The notes below the pieces were generated by a model, which was not told the origin of the DNA, ran no database searches, and saw only the letters and a list, made by a program, of their open reading frames with translations. A stretch of DNA of 44,485 bases from Nostoc sp. NOS(2021) (GTDB lineage: Bacteria > Cyanobacteriota > Cyanobacteriia > Cyanobacteriales > Nostocaceae): NCBI RefSeq assembly GCF_017115025.1, contig NZ_JABXKM010000141.1, positions 1-44,485 of the forward strand, written 5' to 3'. Positions 24,204 through 33,848 of the stretch are shown piece after piece. Position numbers and translations under genes: made by a program. Position 1 is the stretch's first letter; each line of letters starts with the position of its first letter.

Positions 24204-24836
24204 TTATTCTTCAATTGATGTTTTTTCGTTCGAGAAACTTGCTAACTCCGTTGCTAAAGTCTCTTCTAATACATCTATAATTGCGTGCGGGTCAGTAGGG
24301 GACTTCATCATTTCAGCCTCGGGGTCAGAGCGATTTTTGACATTAGGAATATCCTGGCGTAATTCCTCAACCAAACTGATGAGTTTAGCGATTTTCTGCT
24401 CAGAGAGCAGGTTGAGTTGAAGACTAAGTTGCGCCCGTTGTTCTGCTAACTTTTCTTGTCGCTCTTGTTTAATCAACACCCCTGTTGTCACCAACAATGA
24501 ACCCGCAGTCAGTGAAAATTGTAACCAAGGAAATGGGAGAGGATCAAATCTTGGTATGGCTAAACGTCGTGGTAAAACATTGGGTGTTACCCACAGAATA
24601 ATCCCAAGCAGGATGCTATATAGGAATGTAGGACGACCAAAAAAGGCAGTTACCGTTTCTACAACCCGCTGGTGTTCTGGTATGTCTTTTTCGTGACGTC
24701 TGTGCAATGCGATGATAGTCTCAATATTTTTACTAATAGATTCCGGTAATGGGGCAGTGGGCAGAATGTTTTGACGATGTGTTTGACACGATACTTGCGG
24801 TGAATCGCTTGGATTTGATTTTTTGTTGGTTTGCAT
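24204..24836 (-). CDS. DUF1003 family membrane protein
   Basis: 210 aa. After a polar N-terminus, IALHRRHEKDIPEHQRVVET leads into two membrane helices (FLYSILLGIILWVTPNVL and LQFSLTAGSLLVTTGVLIKQ). A long coiled-coil-like region follows (ERQEKLAEQRAQLSLQLNLL) with the signature KLISLVEELRQDIPNVKNRS, then DPEAEMMKSPTDPHAIIDVL, which fits DUF1003. The function of the family is unknown. It lies between the CRISPR array and a lone decayed CRISPR repeat and is transcribed towards the array. Confidence 0.8.
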   Translation of the reverse strand: MQTNKKSNPSDSPQVSCQTHRQNILPTAPLPESISKNIETIIALHRRHEKDIPEHQRVVETVTAFFGRPTFLYSILLGIILWVTPNVLPRRLAIPRFDPLPFPWLQFSLTAGSLLVTTGVLIKQERQEKLAEQRAQLSLQLNLLSEQKIAKLISLVEELRQDIPNVKNRSDPEAEMMKSPTDPHAIIDVLEETLATELASFSNEKTSIEE

Positions 24837-25065
24837 TGGTAGTCTAACTTGATGAATGGGGTAGAACTTCCGATTTCAAATCCTTAATAGCGAAGCTTCC
24901 CTGATGGGAAACACTATTATAACTGTGGGGGACGCTGCTGATGATTTAGGGTAACTTAAGTAAATTATCTTTGCAACCTGTAAAATTAACCACTAGATTA
25001 TCGCGTTGCCGTATACGTCCAGTTTTTTAAATATATTCCCAATTTGGGAATTAGCGATCGCATGG

Positions 25066-25102
25066 ATTGCAATCAACTAAAATCCCTATTATGGATTAAA
25101 AC
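25066..25102 (+). repeat. Isolated degenerate CRISPR repeat
   Basis: A 37-nt sequence (ATTGCAATCAACTAAAAT ... CCCTATTATGGATTAAAAC) with only three mismatches to the array repeat (C3T, and two G changes in the 3' half). It is 1.1 kb past the last repeat of the array and in the same orientation. No second copy lies beside it. The rest of 24837-25223 holds no gene that I can see; a HIP1 site lies 9 bp before it. Confidence 0.9.
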
Positions 25103-25223
25103 AATGGATAAAATGCATAAATATAGCGGATTGCAAATTAGTGAAATACACTGTTTTGGTCTACAAGACAGATAAAAAGCCTTTTTCATTACTGACTGCT
25201 AACTCCTGCTGTAATTGAGGACT

Positions 25224-26135
25224 TTATGGCGATTTCGTTAAACTATAAAAACTGTCAGAACGTATCTGACTGCCATTTCGCCAAACTTCCACTTTTTCAG
25301 GGCTGACTAAATAATAAAAACTACCATTATCTGCTCGATATCTGCCTTTACCAATATTCAAAGCTGCTATTTTTATAGGCTTACTTGGGTTTTGCTTTAA
25401 CTGCCCAATATAAAATAACTGACCATTTTCTTCACAGACTTTTACACGAATACTTGCAGTCTCACCTTCAATAATGGTAACTCCATTGCATTTAGTATCA
25501 CTGCTAATAGGTGCAAAACCTATTGGAATTGGCTGTGAAGGTGAAACTTGCTTTGCTAATGGGGGTGGCGAGACTGGGCGGTTCGGGTTATCCACTTGCT
25601 GAATAGAACCAGAACCAACACTTGCAGTTAAGGATGTCAACAGACGAAGGGGGTCAACGGCTATTCGACCATTTGGATGAACTTCAAAGTGCAGATGAGG
25701 TGCTGTACTATTGCCTGTAGATCCCATCTCAGCAATAATTTGACCTTGAATGACCTCTTGACCTTTGCTCACCAACAAGCGGCGATTGTGACCATAAACA
25801 GTAAGGCTGCCGTCGGGATGTTTAATAGTTATAGCATTGCCTAATCCCCAATCATCCCAACCTGCTTTTACAACTGTGCCGGATGCAGCAGCAACAATAG
25901 GAGTTCCAGCGGCCCCTGCAATATCAATTCCTTCATGTTGATATTTGCGGAAGCCTTGAGAAATAAACCCTTGTGTCGGCCAGATTAAGTTAGAAGCAGG
26001 GATAGAAGTTTGCCCAATTGGGGAATCGCCTGCTAACTGTGTTAGAGCGGATGTAGTTGTACTTAATACGGCGGTTAAGGATATTAACCCAATTAGTCCA
26101 TAAGTACGGTATCGAGAAACGGTAACTTTTTTCAT
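25224..26135 (-). CDS. Secreted M23 (LytM) metallopeptidase
   Basis: 303 aa. An N-terminal hydrophobic signal (YGLIGLISLTAVLSTTTSAL) is followed by the peptidase M23 domain: RKYQHEGIDIAGAAGTPIVA (zinc HxxxD), GSLTVYGHNRRLL and APHLHFEVHPNGRIAVDP (HxH). All zinc ligands are present, so it should be an active peptidoglycan endopeptidase in the periplasm. The C-terminal 100 residues (TKCNGVTIIEGETASIRVKV and on) form a separate beta-rich domain I do not recognise, found after a Pro-rich linker (NPNRPVSPPPLAKQ). It is monocistronic by spacing. Confidence 0.88.
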   Translation of the reverse strand: MKKVTVSRYRTYGLIGLISLTAVLSTTTSALTQLAGDSPIGQTSIPASNLIWPTQGFISQGFRKYQHEGIDIAGAAGTPIVAAASGTVVKAGWDDWGLGNAITIKHPDGSLTVYGHNRRLLVSKGQEVIQGQIIAEMGSTGNSTAPHLHFEVHPNGRIAVDPLRLLTSLTASVGSGSIQQVDNPNRPVSPPPLAKQVSPSQPIPIGFAPISSDTKCNGVTIIEGETASIRVKVCEENGQLFYIGQLKQNPSKPIKIAALNIGKGRYRADNGSFYYLVSPEKVEVWRNGSQIRSDSFYSLTKSP

Positions 26136-26261
26136 AATTTGTAAGCTGATTAAAACAATAATTCAGATGGTTTCTGATTATTTGTTGTTTCCAACTTACT
26201 CGGTATATATCAGGAAATTAAATTGATAAGTTTTTAACCGGACACGATATCATATCTACCC

Positions 26262-26299
26262 CGTATGCCAGCCACCGACGCATCGAACGGCGGCATACG
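26262..26299 (-). terminator. Stem-loop after the DUF6918-like gene
   Basis: CGTATGCC (26262-26269) pairs with GGCATACG (26292-26299), extended by further GC pairs. It lies 25 bp past the stop of the 26325 gene. No T-run follows on the minus strand, so termination is only a possibility. Confidence 0.4.
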
Positions 26300-26324
26300 T
26301 TTATTATAATTTTTCCCTTCTGGT

Positions 26325-26762
26325 TTAGACCTTAGTGTAATTATCGATTACTTTTGCTAAGTCTGGCACTGCTTCTTCTACGTGCTTTTTGGCTGAACCG
26401 CGAAGTTTTTCATAGGTTCCTCGCACGATTTGGCGCTTTGCGTTCTTGACTCTCGCATCGGTGACACCCAGTAGCGCGTCTGCCGTCTGAGAGCGATTCG
26501 CACTCAGGTGTTCAATTGGATCGCCTTTTTCTACGCCTTGACTCCAGATGGGATCAAGTGCCGTGAAGCACTGCGGCAGGATTTGCTCAACGACGTAGGG
26601 GATATACCCTGGCTTAACCCCCTTCAGGGCGGCGAAGGCAGTTTTCAAAGCGATGCCGCTTATACCTGATTTGGATGCAAGCTGTCCTTCTATCATCTTG
26701 CAACAGTCATCTATGACCATAGCCTTTTTGGTCGGGTTCAAAAGTCCGTCGCTAAGTCCCAT
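26325..26762 (-). CDS. DUF6918-like conserved protein
   Basis: 145 aa, no signal or membrane segments. It starts MGLSDGLLNPTKKAMVIDDC, continues KSGISGIALKTAFAALKGVK and PGYIPYVVEQILPQCFTALD, and ends in a helical tail (RGTYEKLRGSAKKHVEEAVP). The pattern KxGLSGxALKxxxxxVKxxKPGxxxxxxxxLLPxFxxALDPxW matches, from memory, the DUF6918 family of unknown function. The ATG is preceded by a GGAAGAG-like ribosome site. A 63-codon frame just upstream is not convincing as a gene. Confidence 0.65.
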   Translation of the reverse strand: MGLSDGLLNPTKKAMVIDDCCKMIEGQLASKSGISGIALKTAFAALKGVKPGYIPYVVEQILPQCFTALDPIWSQGVEKGDPIEHLSANRSQTADALLGVTDARVKNAKRQIVRGTYEKLRGSAKKHVEEAVPDLAKVIDNYTKV

Positions 26763-26887
26763 TTCACTCTTCCTTATCTAAGTACTTAACTTCTATTCGA
26801 CTAATTTTGTTAGTAAGCAGGAAATTACAGAAAATGGTATCAGAGTTAGAGGATGTTATGAACATAGGGAATATGGGCTTTATCCTC

Positions 26888-26899
26888 TTAAGTTGACAC
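26888..26899. repeat. Single copy of the TTAAGTTGACAC 12-mer
   Basis: An exact copy of the terminal 12-mer of the elements at 230-426 and 37791-38237, standing alone between two genes. Confidence 0.5.
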
Positions 26900-26908
26900 C
26901 TTGAGATT

Positions 26909-26941
26909 AAAATTATCCCCGACTTCTTGAAAAAGTCGGGG
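26909..26941 (-). terminator. Terminator of the GT4 gene
   Basis: On the minus strand a 9-bp perfect stem, CCCCGACTT paired with AAGTCGGGG (26917-26941) around a 7-nt loop, then ATAATTTTAAT. It begins 8 bp after the stop codon of the glycosyltransferase gene. Confidence 0.75.
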
Positions 26942-26948
26942 AGCTGTC

Positions 26949-28136
26949 TTACCAAGCAATTTGCGATCGCTCTTGCACAACTCGCTGATAAACTTCCTCG
27001 GTTTGCTTGGCTAATTTCGGCCAGCTAAAGCGTCGCTCTAAATCCTCATAAGCGTTATCCACCAGCCATTGCCGATAACCTGGATTTTTTAAAATTTCCA
27101 AAATTCCCCAAGCTAAAGAATCGGGATTGTTCACCCAAGTCACAATACCTGTTTTGGTATGTTGCACCACTTCTGGGAAACCACCAGTATCAGAAACTAC
27201 TACAGGAACACGAGAAGCAAAGCTTTCTAAAGCCACAATCCCAAAGGGTTCGTAAAGACTGGGAAAAACGGCACAGTCAGCGACAGTTTGGAATTTATCT
27301 AAGTATTCATCGGAGACAAAACCTGTGAAATAGCAATGATGCCAAATTCCCAAATTCCAGGCTTGGCGCTTGAGATGGTCAGTATTGCCGCCACCAACGA
27401 TGACAAATTTAACCTTACCTCCCATTTGAGAAAGGATCTTGGGTGCGGCATTGAGCAATATAGGTACACCTTTTTCGTAGGTCATGCGACCGAGGTAGTA
27501 AACGATTTTCTCGTCGTCTGTGGCAAATTGGCGGCGAAAATCCAGAGCATGAAAATCTACGTGATGCTGTTTCTTTTCGGCTCGGATACCGTTATAAATG
27601 ACATCGATTTTGTTCCAAGGACTGTGTAGCGCTCGTTCTACTTCTTGGCGCATATAGTCGCTACAAACGATAATCCGCCAAGCGTTGAAAGCCAGCAAGT
27701 TTTCTTTGCCATTTATATAGCCTTGGATGTCTGTGTTAATACCGTTATAGCGTCCGTATTCCGTAGCGTGAATTGTGGCAATTAGGGGTATTTTAAAATT
27801 ATGCTTGAGAGCGATCGCAGCATCTCCGACTAACCAATCATGGGCATGAATTAAATCAAAAGGCCCTTCCTCTAAGATTAACTTACCACCGTGATCTCCC
27901 ATACTCAGGTTGAGATTGACTATCCAGTGGAAAAAGTCGTTACTATGGCCGACTGGCACCCGATGTACGTTTACTCCCTCAACTACCTCATACATCGATG
28001 CCTGACCAAACTCCGCCGTAATCAGGTGGACTTCATGCCCTAGCTTTACCAGTTCTGGGTACAACTCCGCTACATGCCGTGCAATTCCCCCAACAATCCT
28101 TGGCGGAAACTCCCAACTCAGTACCAATATCTTCAT
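26949..28136 (-). CDS. GT4-family glycosyltransferase
   Basis: 395 aa with a GT-B fold: N-terminal MKILVLSWEFPPRIVGGIAR (glycine-rich acceptor-site loop), FDLIHAHDWLVGDAAIALKH and VIYNGI. The C-terminal donor half has YYLGRMTYEKGVPILLNAAP and FPSLYEPFGIVALESFASRV, the E-x7-E motif of family GT4. The N-terminal WEFPP and HAHDW features resemble glycogen synthase-like GT4 enzymes, but the acceptor cannot be read from sequence. It retains all key motifs and is probably active. It ends at a clean terminator. Confidence 0.85.
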   Translation of the reverse strand: MKILVLSWEFPPRIVGGIARHVAELYPELVKLGHEVHLITAEFGQASMYEVVEGVNVHRVPVGHSNDFFHWIVNLNLSMGDHGGKLILEEGPFDLIHAHDWLVGDAAIALKHNFKIPLIATIHATEYGRYNGINTDIQGYINGKENLLAFNAWRIIVCSDYMRQEVERALHSPWNKIDVIYNGIRAEKKQHHVDFHALDFRRQFATDDEKIVYYLGRMTYEKGVPILLNAAPKILSQMGGKVKFVIVGGGNTDHLKRQAWNLGIWHHCYFTGFVSDEYLDKFQTVADCAVFPSLYEPFGIVALESFASRVPVVVSDTGGFPEVVQHTKTGIVTWVNNPDSLAWGILEILKNPGYRQWLVDNAYEDLERRFSWPKLAKQTEEVYQRVVQERSQIAW

Positions 28137-28430
28137 CTACTATACTCCCCGACACTTTGCAAATATCTAAAAAACTATATTTATCTAAAATTTTTAGATT
28201 TTTTAACAGTGATTTTGTTAAAGTTTATCAAAGGTTATCAACTGTTGGACAAGTTCGGACTAATATAAGCTTCTTTTGCAGTGGCATTAATTGGTGAGAT
28301 TTGAAGAAGAAGTCAGAATTCAGAATTAAGAGCGTGGGGGTTTAAAAGCCTCTCAGGAGTGGAGGAGAGGAATGGAAGCGGGATTTTTAGTATACTTTAC
28401 CACTTTGCAAACAACCTTTTAAGAGCTTGA

Positions 28431-28997
28431 TCACTCTGCTTTCATCTTTAACCAGCCAAATACCTGTTCAACTGTCAACTCTAAATCAACACCATCTAGA
28501 ACAGTCAAGCTATCTTCTCTATGACAAAATTCTGGTTGTTGATGTGGTTTGAATACAAGAACTGAGCGGTCATCAGGATCAATTAACCATCCCAACTGAC
28601 AACCATATTTTAAGCAGTGCAAAATATTGCTTGTAACTCGATTGGAACTCTGATTTGGAGAAAGAATTTCAATTGTCCAGTTCGGAGTAATTAGCACATC
28701 ATCTACAGGTTCTCCGTTATGGTCAAACTCAATTTGTTGCCAACGAATAACCGCCACATCTGGAACAATTGAACGACCACCAAAAGTACAACGCAACTCT
28801 GGAAAAGCATAAGCGATTTGCCTTTTCTCTGTAACTTCATTAATCCCATTAATCAACTTAGCCTGAAGTCGGGAGTGGCGGGTTTTCGGCATTGGTTTCT
28901 GGATAATCTCACCATCAATATAAATACTTGCAGGTTTTGTTTCTGGTAACTTCAGAAACTCCTCTAAGGTTAGGAATGCAGATTTTGCAACACTCAT
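28431..28997 (-). CDS. Uma2-family (DUF820) putative nuclease
   Basis: About 188 aa from ATG 28997; a GTG four codons earlier (29009) is an alternative start. Conserved parts are FLTLEEFLKLPETKPASIYI, KTRHSRLQAKLI, IVPDVAVIRW, NWTIEILSPNQSSNRV and LGWLIDPDDRSVLVF. The D and E-x-L-S residues correspond to the PD-(D/E)XK nuclease core of this family, which is greatly expanded in cyanobacteria and whose function is largely unknown. It is alone on its strand, with 233 bp free upstream. Confidence 0.85.
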   Translation of the reverse strand: MSVAKSAFLTLEEFLKLPETKPASIYIDGEIIQKPMPKTRHSRLQAKLINGINEVTEKRQIAYAFPELRCTFGGRSIVPDVAVIRWQQIEFDHNGEPVDDVLITPNWTIEILSPNQSSNRVTSNILHCLKYGCQLGWLIDPDDRSVLVFKPHQQPEFCHREDSLTVLDGVDLELTVEQVFGWLKMKAE

Positions 28998-29237
28998 AAC
29001 TTCTGACACTCCGAAAGTACTAGATTCAGTTTATCAAGGTTCGGCACTGGCTGGATACAACAAGGCGATCGCCTATAGACAACAATAACTCAAGAACGCT
29101 TCAGTCATAACTTCAAAGTACTGTTTTTGCAACAACCCCGTAGGAAATTGATGTTGAACACTGACAAATAACATGATAATATTAGTGTACTCTTCTTACT
29201 AAAAGATGGAGTAAACTTACAATTATACTGCTAAATA

Positions 29238-29846
29238 CTACGGAAGAACTTGAGATTCAAGAAAACTATAGCCGTGATCAAATCGTGGGATCATTCTGCA
29301 ATTAAATCGATTTAGTTCATCAACAATATCAGGACTATCAAAGTCTTTTGAGTTTCGGTTAAGAAAACATGCTAATTGTGGTTGATACTGACGCAGATGG
29401 TTGATGACCGATGCATAGACAAAAGCATCTTGCGGTCTTAAATCATAAGTAGCTTCGCAGGACGCTGCCTCAATTAAGATATCGGCTGTGAGTGCAATAA
29501 CTTCTGCAATGTTAAAAAGCCGCTCTCGATAATTAACAAAACGTTGCCGTTCCTCTTCATTGCTCTGCACCATTAAACTAGCAATATCTTGGATACTTCT
29601 GATACGACTTACATAAGATGATGTACGTGAAAGCTGCCGCAACTCAGCATTGAGCAATTGCTGCAAATCCCGGCGACTCTTTGCCTGACGACTTAGTTTC
29701 TCATGAGGTTCAGCAAGGCTATAAGCTGGAATAATAAGTTTTGCCTGCCCTATTTCACAAGATTGCAGAATCTGCTCACAGCTGACGCACTGTTCTTGCT
29801 CAAAGACTAATTCTAAGACGAAGTTAGTTTCAACGTAAATATTCAC
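29238..29846 (-). CDS. PIN-domain protein
   Basis: 202 aa. The N-terminus MNIYVETNFVLELVFEQEQC carries the PIN start pattern (here E in place of the first Asp, then TN). RPQDAFVYASVINHL and FLNRNSKDFDSPDIV give the later acidic residues. PIN proteins are metal-dependent RNases, often toxins. This one is longer than typical VapC toxins (about 130-150 aa), with a helical insert (residues 45-115) rich in Arg and Gln. It begins 9 bp after the stop of the upstream 29856 gene, so the two form an operon. Confidence 0.7.
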   Translation of the reverse strand: MNIYVETNFVLELVFEQEQCVSCEQILQSCEIGQAKLIIPAYSLAEPHEKLSRQAKSRRDLQQLLNAELRQLSRTSSYVSRIRSIQDIASLMVQSNEEERQRFVNYRERLFNIAEVIALTADILIEAASCEATYDLRPQDAFVYASVINHLRQYQPQLACFLNRNSKDFDSPDIVDELNRFNCRMIPRFDHGYSFLESQVLP

Positions 29847-29855
29847 GCAACCGCC

Positions 29856-30326
29856 TTATGATATGGTCAAAAATTTGCCTCCAGCTAAGGCAGCGTATAA
29901 TCCTGAATCAATTAACCACTGCTGAGATTCATTTATATCTTCGGGGGATTTTTCAGAATGAATAATTTCTCCAAGCCAGGATGCAACAATTAACTCAAGG
30001 CTTTGTCCACTGATTTGATCAGCCTTAACTCCAGCCTGTTCAAAGTAACGATCAAGAATAGGTTGTGCATCAATGGTATAAGTTGGCTCACTCTGATCTA
30101 GTCGGACATTAGCATCAGTCCATAAATAAAATCGATCAGGAAACACCATTAGAAAATAAGGAGCCATTGGAAAAGTTAAGCTTCCGTGTACAAGAATATT
30201 GCGTCGAAATCTCGCTGCCCATTCTGGTGATGCATTAAGTTTACTTTTAACCTCGACGACAAGAGTAAGTTGACCATTACGGTTGTAAACTGACAAATCC
30301 CAACCATAATCAGAGTTAGCATTCAT
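29856..30326 (-). CDS. PD-(D/E)XK-like protein paired with a PIN gene
   Basis: 156 aa. YGWDLSVYNRNGQLTLVVEV followed by KSKLN shows a D...ExK arrangement (Asp at about 10, EVK near 25-27) typical of restriction-endonuclease-like folds. Later PYFLMVFPDRFYLWTDAN and SGQSLELIVASWLGEII are similar to a widespread cyanobacterial family of unknown function. No DNA-binding motif is visible. It is the first gene of a two-gene operon with the PIN protein (9-bp gap), a toxin-antitoxin-like layout. Which member would be protective is not evident. Confidence 0.6.
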   Translation of the reverse strand: MNANSDYGWDLSVYNRNGQLTLVVEVKSKLNASPEWAARFRRNILVHGSLTFPMAPYFLMVFPDRFYLWTDANVRLDQSEPTYTIDAQPILDRYFEQAGVKADQISGQSLELIVASWLGEIIHSEKSPEDINESQQWLIDSGLYAALAGGKFLTIS

Positions 30327-30642
30327 GGATAAAGCCCACTTAAGGAGACTAACTACTCAATATTGTGACGCAGAATGTCATCGGGGAAAACCCGCGCGAT
30401 CGCTAATCTTGAACAAGCTGAATTCTTCTTATGACTTAGATACGATCGCACCCGCATCTGAAAATCTGGGGAAATTGAGTTGATGAAGCAACTTGCTACC
30501 CAGGTTGCGAATTCCTGAAACCAGCTTTTGGTAAAGAATTGTAATCTAAAATCCCAAATCGAAAATCCAAAATTCGTATGAGTCCCTGACTACGGTAGTC
30601 TAGATGAGAGTGAATTTATCGCCTCGTTTGATATATTGTTTT
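30327..30642. other. Intergenic region before hemC
   Basis: No gene seen. It contains TAATCTAAAATCCCAAATCG-type repeats (about 30542-30574), and a 13-nt palindrome GACTACGGTAGTC (30588-30600) 42 bp before the hemC start that could be an operator or chance. HIP1-like sequences occur near 30398. Confidence 0.35.
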
Positions 30643-31614
30643 ATGACTACAGTAGTTTCTAGTCCCCCACGCACTATTCGGATTGGTTCACGCAAAAGCC
30701 AACTTGCTCTGGTTCAGACCTACTGGGTACAAGAGCAACTCCAGAAAAGCTTTCCTGATATCACTTTTGAAGTTCACACCATGTCTACCCAAGGTGATAA
30801 AATCTTGGATGTAGCATTAGCTAAGATTGGCGATAAAGGACTTTTTACTAAAGAACTTGAAGTCGGAATGCTCAATCAGGAGATTGACTTTGCGGTTCAT
30901 TCCCTCAAGGATCTGCCGACTCACTTACCAGAAGGGTTAACACTAGCAGCAATTACGGAACGGGAAAACCCAGCAGATGCATTAGTGGTGCATGAAAAGC
31001 ACAAAGATAAACAAATCGATACATTGCCAGAGGGTGCAGTAATCGGTACATCTTCGCTGCGGCGGTTAGCACAGTTACGCCACCACTTCCCCCACTTTAG
31101 CTTTAAGGATGTCCGGGGAAACTTGATTACACGGTTAGCAAAACTGGATGCCGGCGAATACGATGCTTTGATTTTGGCAGCAGCAGGGTTAGAGAGATTG
31201 GGAATGAGCGATCGCGTCCATCAAATTCTCCCCAAAGAAATCTCCCTCCACGCCGTTGGACAAGGTGCTTTAGGGATAGAATGCCGTGCTGATGATAGTG
31301 AATTACTATCTCTACTCAAAGCGATCGAACATCCCGAAACACGCGATCGCTGTCTCGCCGAACGATCTTTTCTACGCTCTCTAGAGGGCGGCTGTCAAGT
31401 ACCTATCGGTGTAAATACAGAAATATCTGGTGAAAATTTGACCTTAACAGGGATAGTTGCCAGTGTAGATGGTCAAAAGTTCGTAAAAGATACCGTCACA
31501 GGAAAAGCCAACAACGCCGAAGCATTAGGCATAGAACTAGCAGAATTGTTGCGGCAACAGGGAGCGCAAGAAATTTTGTCAGAAATTTTTGCGGTGATTC
31601 AGCGCGGTTCCTAA
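30643..31614 (+). CDS. hemC: Porphobilinogen deaminase (hydroxymethylbilane synthase)
   Basis: Condenses four porphobilinogens to hydroxymethylbilane in tetrapyrrole synthesis. The frame is open from 30604, but ATG 30643 ([20 protein letters not shown]) matches the family start, giving 323 aa. Diagnostic parts: [77 protein letters not shown] and [10 protein letters not shown], whose Cys (about 250) holds the dipyrromethane cofactor. It is followed 135 bp later by glgA in the same direction, though no functional link is obvious. Confidence 0.95.
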   Translation: MTTVVSSPPRTIRIGSRKSQLALVQTYWVQEQLQKSFPDITFEVHTMSTQGDKILDVALAKIGDKGLFTKELEVGMLNQEIDFAVHSLKDLPTHLPEGLTLAAITERENPADALVVHEKHKDKQIDTLPEGAVIGTSSLRRLAQLRHHFPHFSFKDVRGNLITRLAKLDAGEYDALILAAAGLERLGMSDRVHQILPKEISLHAVGQGALGIECRADDSELLSLLKAIEHPETRDRCLAERSFLRSLEGGCQVPIGVNTEISGENLTLTGIVASVDGQKFVKDTVTGKANNAEALGIELAELLRQQGAQEILSEIFAVIQRGS

Positions 31615-31749
31615 GCAATTGGGCAAGCCGATATGATTAGATAAGAATTGATCGCCGTTGCACCAAAGATGTGCCAGACGCGACAAATCGCGTTGGTCGG
31701 GATCAAAGAGTTAATTTGACAATATAGACTCAGGGAAGCAAAAATTACC

Positions 31750-33192
31750 ATGCGGATTCTATTTGTTGCAGCAGAGGCAGCACCCATTGCCAAAGTAGGA
31801 GGAATGGGTGATGTTGTCGGGGCATTACCCAAATTCCTGAGAGAAATGGGGCATGATGTGCGGATATTCTTGCCTTACTACGGCTTCCTGCCAGACAAAA
31901 TGGAAATTCCCTATGAACCCATCTGGTGGGGAGATGCCATGTTCCAGCACTTTGCAGTATACGAAAGTGTTCTGCCTGGTACTGATGTTCCCTTGTATTT
32001 ATTTGGACATCCCGCCTTCATGCCCCGCCGCATTTATTCTGGAGAAGATGAAGACTGGCGGTTCACTTTGTTTGCTAATGGTGCAGCCGAATTTGCCTGG
32101 AATTACTGGAAGCCAGAAATTATCCATTGCCACGATTGGCACACGGGGATGATTCCCGTGTGGATGCACCAAGATCCTGATATCAGCACAGTGTTTACCA
32201 TTCATAATCTGGCTTATCAAGGGCCGTGGCGTTGGTATTTAGAAAGAATTACTTGGTGTCCCTGGTATATGCAAGGACACAACGTAATGGCAGCGGCAGT
32301 GCAATTTGCTAATAAGGTAAATACAGTTTCGCCCACCTATGCCGAACAAATCAAGACACCTACTTACGGTGAAACATTAGAAGGTTTGCTGTCCTTTATT
32401 AGCGGGAAATTATCTGGGATTATCAACGGTATTGATACCGAAGTTTATAATCCAGAAAATGACAAATATATTACCCAAACCTTCAATACTGCTACTTTAG
32501 ATAAACGCAAGGCTAACAAAATTGCTTTGCAAGAAGAACTAGGGTTAGAAGTCAACTCCAAAGCCTTTTTTATTGGGATTGTGACGCGATTAGTGGAACA
32601 AAAAGGCATTGATTTGATATTACAAATCCTCGATCGCTTCCTATCTTATACAGATGCACAGTTTGTGCTGTTAGGAACAGGCGATCGCTACTATGAAACT
32701 CAGATGTGGCAATTAGCATCCCGCTTTCCCGGACGCATGGCAACTTACTTACTATATAACGATGCCCTGTCTCGCCGCATCTACGCTGGTACTGATGCCT
32801 TCTTGATGCCTAGTCGTTTTGAACCATGCGGTATTAGCCAAATGATGGCTTTGCGCTACGGTTCTGTACCGATTGTCCGTCGCACAGGTGGATTAGTTGA
32901 CACCGTAACCCATCATGATCCCGAAAATGCCGCAGGTACGGGTTATTGCTTTGACCGCTATGAACCGCTAGACCTTTTCACCTGTATGATCCGCGCTTGG
33001 GAAGGCTTCCGTTTCAAACCGCAATGGCAAGAACTACAAAAACGCGGCATGAGTCAAGATTTTAGTTGGTATCAATCTGCCAAGCAATACGTGAAATTGT
33101 ATAGGTCAATTTACGGATTGCCAGAAGAAGAAGAGAAGACACCAGAACCAGAGTTAGTGTTAAACGAAGCAGTCACCAGCAGCAAGCCCTGA
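31750..33192 (+). CDS. glgA: Glycogen synthase GlgA
   Basis: Transfers glucose from ADP-glucose to glycogen. 480 aa, GT5 family. N-terminal [20 protein letters not shown] carries the KxGG ADP-glucose loop (Lys15). Then come [35 protein letters not shown] and [16 protein letters not shown]. The C-terminal part has [16 protein letters not shown] and [20 protein letters not shown], then [14 protein letters not shown], which are the catalytic and donor-binding motifs. All are intact. Cyanobacteria often have two GlgA types and which one this is was not resolved. A terminator follows. Confidence 0.95.
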   Translation: MRILFVAAEAAPIAKVGGMGDVVGALPKFLREMGHDVRIFLPYYGFLPDKMEIPYEPIWWGDAMFQHFAVYESVLPGTDVPLYLFGHPAFMPRRIYSGEDEDWRFTLFANGAAEFAWNYWKPEIIHCHDWHTGMIPVWMHQDPDISTVFTIHNLAYQGPWRWYLERITWCPWYMQGHNVMAAAVQFANKVNTVSPTYAEQIKTPTYGETLEGLLSFISGKLSGIINGIDTEVYNPENDKYITQTFNTATLDKRKANKIALQEELGLEVNSKAFFIGIVTRLVEQKGIDLILQILDRFLSYTDAQFVLLGTGDRYYETQMWQLASRFPGRMATYLLYNDALSRRIYAGTDAFLMPSRFEPCGISQMMALRYGSVPIVRRTGGLVDTVTHHDPENAAGTGYCFDRYEPLDLFTCMIRAWEGFRFKPQWQELQKRGMSQDFSWYQSAKQYVKLYRSIYGLPEEEEKTPEPELVLNEAVTSSKP

Positions 33193-33217
33193 GCCGCCTA
33201 AATAACTACTTTTTGTG

Positions 33218-33271
33218 ACTCGTGAGAGCATTATTCAGATTAACCTGAAGATGCTACTCATGAGTTTTTTT
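33218..33271 (+). terminator. Terminator of glgA
   Basis: ACTCGTGAGAGCAT (33218-33231) pairs, with one mismatch and one bulge, with ATGCTACTCATGAGT (33251-33265). TTCAG/CTGAA adds inner pairs, and a run of seven T follows. Confidence 0.8.
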
Positions 33272-33311
33272 GTTTCAGAAACTTGTCAACTCAAGGGTTT
33301 ATTTCTCAGGA

Positions 33312-33482
33312 CTATATTCGCTCCGTGAGTCCATAATTATCTGTATATTGCCTGACGCGGCAGATCATGTACATGGTACTATACCTCAATAAGGCGTCAG
33401 TCAGTTCAAAAGTTGCATCGTGAGCTTTGCCCAGATGCTTGTAAGCAGCTTGACGAAATTCTTTAAGTTTGTCAAATTTCAT
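33312..33482 (-). pseudogene. Transposase N-terminal stub
   Basis: A 56-codon frame begins MKFDKLKEFRQAAYKHLGKA and continues HDATFELTDALL, which resembles the N-terminus of a transposase common in filamentous cyanobacteria (IS701-like, from memory). It then reads RYSTMYMICRVRQYTDNYGL and stops, unlike the family. No inverted repeats or further transposase sequence are visible. Confidence 0.5.
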
Positions 33483-33616
33483 ATATCAAGAGCGATCGCT
33501 GTTCTCTGTTTTAGACTAAAAACTGCCACTGGTTTGAGTTCGTGACGTTAAGGATTTTTTGTAGTGGGAATTTTGAGCTTATTTTCTCACTACAGTTCGG
33601 TAAAAGCACAGCAAGC

Positions 33617-33664
33617 ATAACCGAAGCCTGGAAGTCATAATTAATTAATTCAGGCTTCGCTTAT
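33617..33664. repeat. Hairpin CGAAGCCTG / CAGGCTTCG
   Basis: ATAACCGAAGCCTG (33617-33630) pairs with CAGGCTTCGCTTAT (33651-33664) apart from one position, with a 20-nt AT-rich loop. It lies in the otherwise featureless 33483-33848 gap between the stub and the secreted protein gene. It may be a small MITE-like repeat or a terminator for the leftward gene. Confidence 0.5.
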
Positions 33665-33848
33665 GGACTGCGATCGCTGCTACTCCTACACACCTCAAAG
33701 CAAGATTTTAACTACGTTCTCTTCGGAGGGGATTTTATTTTCTTCCTTCTCTGCTGGCTTATCTAACTAACAACTTGAGTTCAGCACTTCCTCTAGTTGA
33801 CAATACCTCCGCAATCCTCCGCGTGAGTATAGAAGTTGAGCAACAGAT

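Noticed and set aside
26764..26955. Leftward open frame of 63 codons between two genes
   Set aside because: It runs through a terminator hairpin and a dispersed repeat and has no credible start signal.
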